From contig ML991777.1 in NCBI GenBank assembly GCA_010094025.1, positions 434,001 to 498,000 on the forward strand: a stretch of 64,000 nt of DNA. The letters are read 5' to 3'. Source of the DNA: Viridothelium virens. Its lineage: Eukaryota > Ascomycota > Dothideomycetes > Trypetheliales > Trypetheliaceae. This document shows, piece after piece, positions 1-10,442 of the stretch; the first letter of the stretch is position 1; every line of letters starts with the position of its first letter. A program made the translations under genes and the position numbers. Below the pieces are notes generated by a model. It was not told the origin of the DNA, did no database searches, and was given only the letters and a program-made list of their open reading frames with translations.

Positions 1-368
1 TTACGCTGGACAGCCGGTTGCTGCTGTTGCTGCTGCTGGAGCTGCTGACTCTGCACCTGCTGCTGAGAAAGGTACTGTTGTGGTGCAAGATATTGGTGAT
101 GCGTATACGACTGTGGCTGCTGTTGGTGTGGCTGCTGCATATGCGAAGTCTGAGCTGCGGATGCGGGAGCAGATGGGAAAGAGGCCAAGGCGTGGGTTTG
201 GAAAGTGGGCGAAGGGAGGGGTGCCGAGGCGGCGGAGATCGAGGAAGGAGTACGGGCGAGTGTGGTTTCGAGGCTGGGCATTGTGGTGCTAGAGGCGGAG
301 GAAAGCGAAGAAAAGCTGCTGGAGGTGTGGAAGGCTGAGGCAGAGTTGTTGGACGTCGTCATGTCCAT
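1..368 (-). CDS. N-terminus of a Ser/Gln-rich protein of unknown function (partial)
   Basis: An open frame on the minus strand starts at the ATG at 368 and runs off the left edge, giving about 122 visible residues. The frame stays open upstream of 368, has no earlier ATG and then meets a stop, which supports this start. Residues 1-60 are Ser/Thr/Ala-rich. After that the chain is dominated by Gln with His, Tyr and Pro, ending in a run of consecutive Gln codons. CAG and CAA alternate, so the run is not a pure triplet repeat. Such tracts occur in fungal transcriptional regulators, RNA-binding proteins and nucleoporins, but no diagnostic domain lies inside the window, so I name no function. It is divergent from KTI12 across about 965 bp. 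Confidence 0.6.
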   Translation of the reverse strand, partial: MDMTTSNNSASAFHTSSSFSSLSSASSTTMPSLETTLARTPSSISAASAPLPSPTFQTHALASFPSAPASAAQTSHMQQPHQQQPQSYTHHQYLAPQQYLSQQQVQSQQLQQQQQQQPAVQR

Positions 369-1333
369 GCCTAGGTTGATCAAGAAGTCGATGGTGAGAG
401 AGGCGATGGGGCAACGCAGAGGCGTCAGTGAAGGTCGTGGAGAGAATGGAGGTCGGTTCGAAGGATGGAGACAAAGGGAGCTGGTGTTATTGGTGTTGAG
501 TGTTATCAGATCTGGGGTGTGAAAGAGCACGTGCGAATGTTTCAATCAAGAAGAAACAATACCAAGCCCGGCCGAGAGGTGAAGCACGATGACAATAGGC
601 TAGTCACGTAGATGCTTTCTGCAGGTCTTGAGGAGGGTTTCAGATTGTGGACGCACGCACGCGGATAAAGAGTTAATTACCCACGTAGGCGACGGCTGGA
701 ATGTAAGCGTCACGGGTCCTTGCGAGAAATGGCGATTCGCATCGAGGGGGTGCGGACATGTGGGAGCTATGTGGCATAGAACGGCATGGGGATGGGGTAC
801 AGCGGGTGACGGGGGAAAAAGTCGGGAGAGAGAGACCGAGGCCAGGTCGTCGCGTGGTACTCCATACGAAGGAGGGTGGGAGCATCGCTAACTACCTAAA
901 TTCGTGGAGGAAAGGTGGTGACGATGATTTGTTGGAAGGGCACGAATAAGAGAGCAGGCCCTGAAGCTGTGTGCCAGCTGTCGTCCCTTTGCCCTCGTTC
1001 AATAGGCCTGATAGGGCAAGCTCTTTCAGCCCACTACGCCCATTAGGGACTTCTCCAGATCCGGGTGCCGTCTATGATCCCACGGATCCTTCCCCATCAT
1101 GCTCATGAATCCTTCTGCAACCCTGCCTTCGGTTCCTGGCTCTGACCGCCCTGGCCTCCTGGCTTCTAGAGCAACTGCCACGCGACCGTGAACGGCAGTC
1201 CCCCAGATTTCTGCCGCTTCCGTCTGCGTCATATCCAACAGCTGCTCACCTGGGCTCACCTGGCCTCATCTATGCTCACCTGTGCTCATCATTGCCCAGA
1301 TGCGTCTGTCCACACGAATCCCCTCAAACACTG
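369..1333. other. Intergenic, divergent promoter region
   Basis: This stretch separates the Gln-rich gene (minus) from KTI12 (plus), so it must hold both promoters. I see no convincing coding frame; the short open frames have no start context or recognisable product. A cluster of GCTCACCTG units lies close to the KTI12 start and is listed separately. Confidence 0.6.
1241..1290. repeat. Irregular GCTCACCTG repeat upstream of KTI12
   Basis: Three exact GCTCACCTG units (1244-1252, 1254-1262, 1274-1282) and degenerate GCTCATC variants sit 40-90 bp before the KTI12 ATG. Each full unit contains CACCTG, an E-box-like hexamer. This could be a binding-site cluster or simple-sequence slippage in the leader. 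Confidence 0.45.
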
Positions 1334-2291
1334 ATGCCTGTAAGCTTGTCGCACCTTCCGGCTAGCGTCTTACTCATAAGGCTAAGGAATCTTCCATTTG
1401 TAGCTCCTCCTTATTTCTGGGTTTCCCTCCTCAGGCAAGACCCATCGCGCCACCCAACTCCAATCTGCCTTCGAGGCCAAGATCGCCAACTCCACCGATG
1501 CACGCATTTCTCGGCTGACAGTCCACCTAATCAATGACGAGAGTCTAGGACTGTCGAGAGAGGTCTACCATTCGGCTCGCCCGGAGAAAGACGCCCGCGC
1601 CGCCGAATATTCTGCTGTGAAGCGAGTGCTCGGTAAAGATGCCGTCGTCATTGCAGACAGCTTGAACTATATCAAAGGCTTTCGATATCAACTGTACTGT
1701 GAAGCAAAGGCGCTTCAGACACCCAGTTGTGTCGTCCATGTCGGCACTCCTGAGGAAAAGTGTCGAGAACTCAATAACACTCTTCTGAATGACCCTTCGA
1801 AGCCGGGGGGATATGTTGAGGAAGACTTCGACAATCTGGTCTTCCGATATGAAGAGCCCAATGGCATGACTCGCTGGGACAGTCCACTATTCACTGTGTT
1901 GTACGACGACGAAAACCCCCCAATCGATGAAATTTGGGATGCCCTCGTGGGCAGCGACGGCAAAGTCAAGGTCGTCAAACCCAACGCTGCGACTGTGCTG
2001 ACTCCCGCAGCACCCTCAAACCTTCTGTATGAGCTGAATAAAACTACTTCCGCAGTTCTGGCTACCATTGCTTCCTACCAGACAAACCATCCGGGTGAAC
2101 CTGGCGGAAAGGTGACTGTGCCGAACTGCAGCGTTGCCGTGGAGCTTCCTGCAACGACAGTGACGAGCCCTCAACTCCAACGTCTTCGTCGCTCATTTGT
2201 TGCCTTAAATCGGCAGTACAATTTGGAGCCAGCCCGACTGAAATCCCTTTTCGTCGAATATTTGAATGATGAGTTTCTCAAGCTGGGCTGA
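1334..2291 (+). CDS. KTI12: KTI12, Elongator-associated P-loop protein
   Basis: Model: exons 1334-1339 and 1404-2291, 297 aa. The first exon is only ATG-CCT (Met-Pro), followed by a 64-nt GTAAGC..TAG intron. Exon 2 then gives the KTI12 start with a Walker A loop, GFPSSGKT, at residues 8-15. Later blocks typical of KTI12 are present: DSLNYIKGFRYQLYCEAK, RWDSPLF, and a C-terminal RLRRSFVALNR segment. The family protein binds RNA polymerase II Elongator and carrier tRNA and is needed for wobble-uridine modification of tRNA in the cytoplasm. Length matches the usual ~300 aa. Choosing the two-codon first exon is an inference from the family start (MP plus hydrophobic residues before the P-loop) and good splice sites. 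Confidence 0.93.
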
Positions 2292-3481
2292 CTCTGGGGC
2301 GAGCTCTTGGAGCTCATGCCCCAACGCTTCAGTACCTCGCCTGGTACTATAATCGGAATAATGGGAGAATTGCCGTGAGGGTGCGGGGATCTCGTCACTG
2401 CAGTCGGAATGGAGGGCTTGGAAAGCATGTGGGTCAACTGACAGCAAATACTGTCCAATTTTCTTCAAGGACACCGCAGGGCCAGATTCCCAATCTGCCA
2501 CATATACTTCTCAAAGGAGGATTCTGGAAACGGGAAAAGTGGTGTGCCTTCGGTAGCTATCGGACCCTCGAGGTAGGACGAGAACATTCACCCTGCCGCG
2601 GATCTTCAATTTCGATAGTCGCAGCTTAAATTCTGCACCCTAGGAATGGATAGACGGATAGACTGAGGGTTTGCGGCAAGTTTCGGGTGGATAGTCATTG
2701 GTCGCGATAAAATTATCATCTCCAGCATCCGAATAAATACCTAATCGACGTTATCTCGAAGCCTTGTCAGCATGAGTGCCTGTTCACACTTGCCAATCAG
2801 ACTTCCCACCTTTGTTGATTGCTAGTGTGCTCACGAAAACATGTCTGGGCCCGTCTCGATGTTTTGCATTAGCGAGCGCATATGCTCCAATTTGAGGTAT
2901 TTTGGTCCCTGCTCCATCCTTGTCCGAGTACTCTCTCACAGTCTCTCCAATCTGCAAGTCTAAGCAAAACTGTATTTGCGCGTACTCTAGTTACTTATTC
3001 CCGTTCATTCTTGCATCATCCATCTATAAAATCAAGTATGCATCGTCATGTGCAAAAAATGGAGCTGAAGCAAATACAAAAAACTCAATGCTCCCCGTTA
3101 GGATTCATATTAACATTTGGAGCAAGACTACAGGAGCCTCATCTGTATCTCTATAGCAAGAGCTACGAACACTGTCGTCCGACTGCTCCCTTTCCAAATG
3201 CGCCTGCAACCTACATGAAGGTATCACTCTTCTTTCCGCCCCGCGATTCAGACACATGTTCCCTAACTCCGATTCCTTAGATGCCACCGTACCATGCCGC
3301 CCTTCGTCCATCCTCGTAGGTTCGACCTGCAATAACAAGAATGAAGAGCTATCAAACGCCTGCCGACCCAGCTCCAGAGAGTATAAAGAATGAAAGATGG
3401 TCGTGAGAGGATGAAGAATGTATGAGTTCATGGTGAAGGAATATTTGCCAAGAATGCAACTTCTGATTAGAGGTGTGTTGG
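2292..3481. other. Convergent intergenic region
   Basis: It lies between the 3' ends of KTI12 (plus) and the copper-fist gene (minus). Open frames here are short, mutually overlapping and without recognisable motifs. I see nothing beyond presumed 3' untranslated sequence. Confidence 0.5.
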
Positions 3482-5200
3482 CTAGAACCCATAAGTGCGT
3501 TGAAAGGGTGCACTCGGAGTAGGGGTTCCTATGGGGCTTTGACCCATTGTATGAGAAAATCCATATTGATTGTTGATCGGCCGCCCGGGAGCTATAGCGG
3601 ACTCGTTCTGAGACGAAGGAGTACGATAATGACGTTGAGAATGTTGACCTAATGAGAATGCCGACGAGTCCAGGGAGCTGGTCTGGATTTGCATTGGATT
3701 GGATGTGTCGAATTGTTGAAATGGCGGATTTCCGAAAGCGCTGTATTGACGTGTGCCCGACATGGCGCCAGCTCCCTGCTGGGAGATAGGCTGAGGCGGG
3801 GAACCTATTGAATGAGAGAATCCAGCGTTCGGGACAGAGAAAGTGCCATGAGTCGAAGATACAGGAGAGTTGAAGTTCGACCAAGAATTCGAAGAGATGG
3901 AAGGCGTTGTCGATATCGGAGCCTGTGGCATGTCGATGCTGAATGGGTCGAAGTGGAGTGGGTTTTGGATGTGGCTGGAGATTCCATTGTGGCCACTGTG
4001 CGTCAGACACCCCGAGCAAGTGCAGCTCTCACCGCATCTGCAACCCCCATTTTCGCAGCCGGACAGGTTTAACTGATAAGGAAAGTACAGGTCAGGTGGA
4101 AGTACGTTCGGATCATTCTGGTAGCCCGAAATTGGTTGATCAAAACCGAACGTGTTACCGCTCGAGGGCGAAGATAACGCAAACGAGTCTGTATTCTCAT
4201 CGGTCTCCTTGGCTTGGTAATCATACAATTCTTTGACATATTCAATGGTAGTGGAGTTCTGTGGATGCGCCGCGCAACCAAGGCACATACATCCAGGTCC
4301 ACAATTACATCCATGTCGAAACCCGTTCGCATCCAGTCCATTGTTTGCAGGGTCGTGGAGAAGATGCGGTTTCCGTTTGCGACTCTTTGGCTTACAGCAT
4401 GAGGAAGACGCCGGTAATGAGTCGATATCCTTGCTCGGTAGTTCAGGCTGCGATACTGCTTGAATAATATCCCCAGAATTCGTGGTCACAGCAGGTTGGA
4501 AATCAGATATACCATCAGTCGACAGGGCAACTGAGCTTGCTGGAGAAGCGCTCTCATCTTCTTCGGTAACAGACTTCCTCCCACAGCATGAGACCGGCGC
4601 TAGCTGTGGTGTTTGATATGGGGGACTTTCGCTAGGGGAGACCCACTCGAAATACTCCTTCTTTAGAGTCTCTACCTTATCCAGAGGAGTCGAAGTACCG
4701 GATTTGCTCGTTCTGTGCTGATGCATTCGCTTGAGTCGAGCGTTCGACGAAGCATGGGGATTGGAAGTAAGCGGCTCATTGGCCGATACAGCAATTGCTT
4801 GTATCGCACCCGAGGCACACTTTGACGTCGCTATGAATGCCATCAGACGGTCAGGTTTTAGCTCAAATGGATGATATTATACCTCTAGGAATAGTATATG
4901 TAACTTGCGCAGAAGAGCAGGTGCAAGACTGCCCCTTCGCATGCGGACAAGCGGTCAAAGGGCGTCCAGGTTTGCGGACCGCGACCATGATCCGGTCATA
5001 GTGTTTCTCATTGCATTGCGATGACCGATGACCACGAATGCAAGCTGCGCTGTGTTATGTCAGTATCATAATTCAGACTTGCCGCCATCGGCGTAGTGTT
5101 GCAGCGTTTTTGAAGGGTGGGGCATAGAGCGTCCTGAAACAAAGAGATCTTACCAGGCGACCTTGACATTGTTGCCGAATTGATCTTGGATATCCGGCAT
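3482..5200 (-). CDS. Copper-fist transcription factor, GRISEA/Mac1 type
   Basis: Model: exons 5200-5154, 5049-4883, 4830-3482 (minus strand), 520 aa; the phases close exactly. The N-terminus holds a copper-fist domain: a CAACIRGHRSSQC segment at residues 16-28 (zinc/DNA-binding part) and RKPGRP, the minor-groove-binding element seen in Mac1, Cuf1 and GRISEA. Two Cys-rich clusters follow in the middle of the protein, CNCGPGCMCLGCAAH and CRCGESCTCSGCLTH. They match the C-x-C-x3-C-x-C-x2-C-x2-H copper-sensing repeats of this class, in which Cu(I) binding switches off activation. The C-terminal third is Ser/Pro/Gln-rich and probably disordered. Expected role: nuclear activator of high-affinity copper uptake genes under copper shortage. 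Odd: the zinc-ligand spacing is C-x3-H instead of C-x-H. Confidence 0.92.
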
Positions 5201-6176
5201 CTTGCTGAGATGCACAGGTGTAGCTTGTTTGACTACGATTGTCAAGTCTGAGCGAGATTAGGAAGATTCCTAGTAATTGGAAAGCAGCAAACACATCATT
5301 GACTCCCCAATGACATACCACGGTGAATGAGATATCCCGCCGGGAGAACCACGGACAAGGACGAGGTTGCGCAATGTTCTAGAAAGGTTGGGAGCAGCAA
5401 AGGTCAAGGACTGGTCTTTGATCAAACGCTGACCAGGAGAAAGATGAGTCGCAACGAGTGACGGTCCTTCGAGAATTGGGCTATTGTGTAACAGCCGATG
5501 CACCGCTACTACGAAGTGCATGAAAAGCTCAAGGTTGGAGGCCAGGCTCACGAAGGTCACTTTTGGTACTCGAGTCGGGTAGCATTGCCAAGCCAGGACT
5601 GGTCGAGTTCGGGCCACAGCCGTTTGCAGTCGAATGATGTCGAAATTGCGGTGTTGAGATGTCTTTGAAAGAGAATGCGTAGGTAGTCCCTCCGTAAGCC
5701 GGGGTCTGACGTCGGCTCGCTTTGCGGCGTCGCCCGGTCTGCACTAGTACGAGCCCCTCAAAGACTTTGACTGATGGGTGGATGGGTGAAAGAAAGGGCG
5801 AAGGAAAGTTAGATCTGACTCGGCGGACCAGTTGCGAAGGCCGTGTTGATAAGGCGCGACGCTTTGGAGACTCGGCCGGCCTTCTACTGAAACGCGATGC
5901 GTAAGTCGCTCAACTTTCTTTATCGTATTAACCGCGAGGCTACATCTGACGTCCACCGCTTGGCACGTGATCTCTGAGCCAACCAAACCTTTTATATTTC
6001 TCATGCGCATGGCCAGAAGATGTTCTCGCGCCCTTGAAAACAAAATCCTCAAGGAATGTTGGTTGCACTGAAAAACAAGCCGACTGCACGTACTGTGAGA
6101 TTGACGTTTCCTCGGATACTTCATCAAGCGGCAGGCGAGAGCATTCCTAATTTTCGTTACACTTGCATCGCCTAAA
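5201..6176. other. Divergent promoter region, copper-fist gene / EFM7
   Basis: About 980 bp separate two divergently transcribed genes. Several short open frames exist on both strands, none with a recognisable product. It presumably contains both promoters and leaders. Confidence 0.5.
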
Positions 6177-7292
6177 ATGCTGGATGTCGAAGATGGCATC
6201 GACATATTCAAGGAGCCAGACGGCTTCTATGAGGTGGAGAAGCCTGGGACCACGGAAACGCATACCATGAGATCAGGCGAAGTGCTGACTTTGCGTCTTG
6301 TGGGCCACAGTCCACTATGGGTGAGCTTATAATTTCTTTCATACTCGCTGCAGCTCCAGGACGCAGAATTCCTCTTTCAACTGGGGCGCCCAACAGTAAG
6401 CAACCATATGGCTTCGGCTGTTGTAGAGATTCGTGTAGATTCGTGCTTTGAGATTGGATTTCCTTCGAACCCCCATCTCCCTTTTAACCCTCTGGAGCAG
6501 TCCTATGGATTCGACAAGGATCTAGCGCATACTCCAGTAAGCATTGACTCGAAAAATCTGCTGAGCGGTACGACAGCATTCTGCTAACGGTGAGAAACAG
6601 GGCCATCTTCTCTTCAATGCAGGACATGTCATTGCCCACTACGTAGAAGAGCGAGCAGATACCTTAGTTAATGGGAAAAATGTCCTAGAGTTCGGCGCAG
6701 GAGCCGGTGCCCCGAGCCTTGTTTGCGCATTGAAAGGCGCGAGACACGTAGTATGCACCGACTATCCCGACGCCGAGCTGATTGAGAACCTTCGATCCAA
6801 TATGGGCCATTGCAGTCTCCTCCCAAGTATCCGGAACGTCCATGTCGAGGGCTTCATATGGGGCCGCTCGCCAAAAGACCTTTTGGCTCATCTACACCCT
6901 GGATCAGTGCCTCAAGGCTTCGACTTGATCATTCTTTCCGACTTGGTCTTTAATCATTCCGAGCATGGGAAGCTCATCAAATCAATTCAGGACACTCTTC
7001 GTCGCATACCGGACGCACGAGCTCTGGCTTTCTTTTCCCCTCATCGTCCTTGGCTTATTGAGCAGGACATGCAGTTTTTTGATCTGGCTGGTCGTAGTGG
7101 CTTCGAGGTGCACAAAGTATATCAGAGAGTTGGGGATAAAGTCATGTTCAGCGAAGATAAAGGGGTAAGTTCTGCCTAGTAAGATAAGTTTCTCAATGTT
7201 GTTAATCTGATGCTTAGGATGAAATCTTACGACGAACAGTCTTTGGATATGAGCTAAGATGGAAGGAGCTGTGCTGTGGCGGCTTCGTGTGA
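6177..7292 (+). CDS. EFM7: EFM7-like protein N-terminal and lysine methyltransferase (NNT1 family)
   Basis: Model: exons 6177-6320, 6601-7164, 7218-7292, 260 aa, the usual length of EFM7. Residues 44-50 read HSPLWGH, a family hallmark. The SAM-binding motif I (LEFGAGAG) is at residues 77-84 and the post-I motif TDYPD at 101-105. LSDLVFNHSEH follows, and the protein ends with VFGYELRWK. The yeast enzyme methylates the N-terminal Gly and adjacent Lys of elongation factor eEF1A; older annotation as nicotinamide N-methyltransferase is probably wrong. The first intron is 280 nt, unusually long here. It contains a stop-free stretch in the same phase (6354-6536), but using that as an exon would require a 33-nt intron, so I left it out. 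Confidence 0.88.
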
Positions 7293-8988
7293 CTGCTCTG
7301 GCTCGAGAAGTCCAGAGCCCATCTAAACTTCGTTCGCTTTCGGCTTAGCATTCTTAGGATAGAAGAGTTGACGAACCATCTCACCTCTCAGAGCTACTAC
7401 TCCGAATGCACACCTGCACCACGGTAAGAATGTGTCTGAACCTTTTCACCTGACGTGCTCTTGAGTCGAGCGTTAGCCAGTTCGACTCTGGTAGAGTTGG
7501 GGCGTGTCCAGCAAACCGGGAAAACAGCTCTTTTGTTTTAGAGTGATGGTAACAACAGTCTCACAGGATACAGGCTCTGCTGCTTGCACATCTATCCAAA
7601 GAGCAGACAAAGGCAATACACTAACCAAAATGAGCCGTCCGCAAGCGAAGAAGATGTGTGTTCTATTTTAGACCAGAAAATCATGACCGACTGCGATGTG
7701 AATTCCAGTCCATCCAATCAACTGAGTGAAAGGGACACGATGCGAATTGCTCTTCTTGGAAACGTGCCACTGCATTCAGCGCTACGTTTGCGCCTGTGGC
7801 GATGATCTCACCGGCAGCGTTTCCAGGGCGATTTCGCCTCTCACATTGTGCGATTCGGGCCTAATAGCATGTAATCTTCCGCGCTATTCTCGTCCTTGTG
7901 CACTGGAAGCGTGCTGGGCACGCCAGCACATGGCAGCATTGATTCTAGATTTGCCTCCTCCTTCAGCGCGTGCAACGCCAGCGCAAAAATACGCTAGAGT
8001 AGAAGTCGGTATTGTGACCCTGAATCTAACCCAACCATCAGGTAGTTCTTACGAGTACGGGAGTACGATGATTTGAATAAGAAATAGGGGAAACACAAGG
8101 GTCGCGTCTTCAGGGACCATCCGCTCCCTCCTATTGCTGAGAGTAGCGTGGGAATTAGCTCCTGAGCCATGAGGTGCCAAGGATTTACGCACGGTCTCTT
8201 AACCTGTCTGAGCATGGCATCACAGCAGAGGTGAAGTTTTAATATCCCGTCCGGAATGCTCCGTAGATGAGGATCATCGCGGATCGACCGTGCACTCATG
8301 CACACCACACAGGGCACCAGGACAATTATGCCCACCATTGTCGAAGTCGCATCAAACTCTCCAGGCATTTCATCACGTGTCGACATAAAAGGGGGAGCAG
8401 AGCGTAAGTAATTGCAATAGACATTGACACTAATTCAAGAAGCAGATCTGCCGTTGCAGGATCAGGTATCACATTCCGCCCCACCCTTCCCCTCCTCTCC
8501 ATTTGCCCCGTCATATAAACACTACCACATTTGCCAGCGCTGAGAAGAAAGAGCAGAAAGGGAAAAGTGGGCTTGGGAACAAGCAGTGCTCTAGATCGTT
8601 CCGTCGGAGAGATCGCAGAGAAAAGAACCGGTCCTCGTCATTCCGCCAACACCTAACGCTTCGTCATCAGTGCCCAAGCAACGGCAGCCAGCAAGAGGCA
8701 AACTCAAGCCAATGTGCCTCGAGCAAGAGAGAGAGAGAGAGAGAGTTGCCTGCCCCTGGTCCTTGCAGGGGTAAAGAAACATGTAGGACGCGGAAAAAGG
8801 ATTTTGTGTGTGGGGTTCGAAGGCGCAAAGTGTAGCAACTGGGCGCCCATTGTACAAGTGTTGCTTGCCTGGCCCACTCTGTAAAAGAGACGAGCGTTGC
8901 GAAAGAGCCCATGAGAGAAAAAATACATTAGAATGGCATGCGTAAATTCAACAGTGAAGGAAAGAAAGTCGTCCAGGGCGTGACCCGA
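7293..8988. other. Convergent intergenic region
   Basis: About 1.7 kb lie between the ends of EFM7 and the SUN gene. The longest open frames (about 110-130 codons) overlap each other on opposite strands and show no motif or splice logic, so I do not call them. The part next to the SUN gene is its probable 3' untranslated region and contains an AG dinucleotide run. Confidence 0.5.
8726..8745. repeat. (AG)n microsatellite
   Basis: About ten consecutive AG units in the intergenic stretch downstream of the SUN gene. Confidence 0.9.
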
Positions 8989-10442
8989 TTATGACGAGGG
9001 GAAGAAGTTGTACGTGACGTCTCCGGAGTCGATCTCCACCTGTAGAGAAAAATTAGCCTTGATAGGGATGGTAGCGTAGTGATGAGACTTACAGTGCATC
9101 CCTGGGAGTTAGTACCGAGAACGTTGGTGAAACCCTTGCCAGGCGTGTATTCGCAGAAGTTGGTACCGTCATTGCTTTCAACCCGGATTCCAAAGTCGAG
9201 TTCGGCGCCGTCGGGTTTTTGAGAGTTGCTCTGGATAGCAAACCAGCCCTTGTTGCTGGAGTCGACACCCACACCGAGAATGACGGGCGCAAAGTTACCA
9301 GCGGGCGTTCCGGCATTGTTCCACCAGCAACCCTCAGACACACTGTACTTGGACGGATTGACATAGTACTGACCGCTGGTGGCGTAGTTGGCGTTGTCGT
9401 TTGCGCCCTGCCAATGGTAGTAGCTGCTTCCAGAGACGCAAGCAAGTGGTGTGGTCTCGTTTGATCCACTGCCACCAATGGCCGCGGTAGGAATATTCAT
9501 GTTTTCCTGTCCAGGGTAATCGGTGCGGCAAACAGCAACGTCATCCTTCAAGGAGCTGGCGATGTTGACATTGACTTGCGATGCGCCAGTGATGCAGAGC
9601 TTCTTGGAAAGGGTTGGGTTGGTGAGGTAGAGCTTGTTGTCAGAAGGATTGCAGTAGATACCGCCAACACTTTGGCCGGTCTGACCTTGGTTGCCAGCGG
9701 GCCATTGAGACTTGAGATAGCCGGCGGGGCAGGCATACGAGCAGAATGCGCCAGAAGCACAGCAGTTGCCATCGCTACAACCAGACGAGACCTGGGTGCT
9801 GAAGTCGGTGATAGCGCCCTTGTTGAGTCCTGGGAATCCGCCGCCAGGTATCTGAACTCCCGCCCAGCCACCGAGGTTCATCCACGAAACAGCCTTGGCA
9901 CCGTATCTTGAGGGGAATTGATCGCAGCTGAGCTGGCCGTCGGGGAAGTCCTCGTCGATGCCAGGGCCGACTGCGTTTGACCAGTCTCCGTCACTGCCGC
10001 TGGCACCACCATCGCTGCCGAAGTTGCTACCAGTCGAAGAGGAAGAGGATGAAGAGGAAGCAGGAGCTGAGTAGGCCGGCGCTGAGTAGGCCGGAGCCGA
10101 TGCAGCAGGCTTCGACTGGTAGTTGGCTGCTGGTGGAGCTGCGACTGAGGCACTAGAGTAAGATGGAGCAGCGGCCGAAGTCGCAGGGGCAGCTGGAGCA
10201 GCGGCAACAGAAGAGACTTCGCCATTAGCTGCGAGGACAAGCGTGCCGTTCTTCAGACCCTCATCGACCTCTGCCTTGGAGATGGGCTGGCCATTCAGTT
10301 CGTACATGACGACGTGAACGACATCGTACTGGACCGAGCCGTCACGCTTGGCAGGATGGACGTGCCTGTGATTGTGATTGTGGGGTTGGGCGGCAACCAA
10401 GCCCGCGGTCGCGAACAGGACTGAGACCGTCGTAAACTTCAT
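8989..10442 (-). CDS. SUN-family secreted cell-wall protein (SIM1/UTH1/SUN4-like)
   Basis: Model: exons 10442-9093 and 9039-8989, 466 aa. A clear signal peptide (residues 1-19, ending LVAAQ) is followed by a His-rich stretch, a KR dipeptide (possible Kex2 site), and a Ser/Ala/Pro-rich linker with AYSAP repeats. The C-terminal ~260 residues are the SUN domain: CDQFPSRYG, SWMNLGGWAGVQ, the Cys-rich CSDGNCCASGAFCSYACPAG, and GCWWNNAGT. The 53-nt intron is required: reading through gives an unrelated tail, whereas splicing yields VEIDSGDVTYNFFPSS, the conserved end of the family. Members are wall-localised, linked to beta-1,3-glucan and septation. The enzymatic activity is debated. Confidence 0.93.

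Noticed and set aside
18-522. Plus-strand open frames over the left edge
   Set aside because: They are antisense shadows of the Gln-rich minus-strand gene; their Leu/Cys-rich products come from CTG/TGC repeats.
3105-4019. 304-codon minus-strand frame
   Set aside because: It overlaps the copper-fist coding exon in another register and has no motif; the copper-fist frame has clear Cys-rich clusters and splice logic.
6354-6536. Extra EFM7 exon
   Set aside because: Would require a 33-nt intron, shorter than fungal introns allow, and would insert 61 residues inside the conserved PLW-GH motif.
7440-7520. Possible tRNA (TTCGACTC-like loop sequence)
   Set aside because: No cloverleaf could be paired: acceptor stem and anticodon arm are absent on either strand.
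7994-8386. 130-codon minus-strand frame downstream of EFM7
   Set aside because: No domain, no conserved context, and it overlaps a comparable plus-strand frame.
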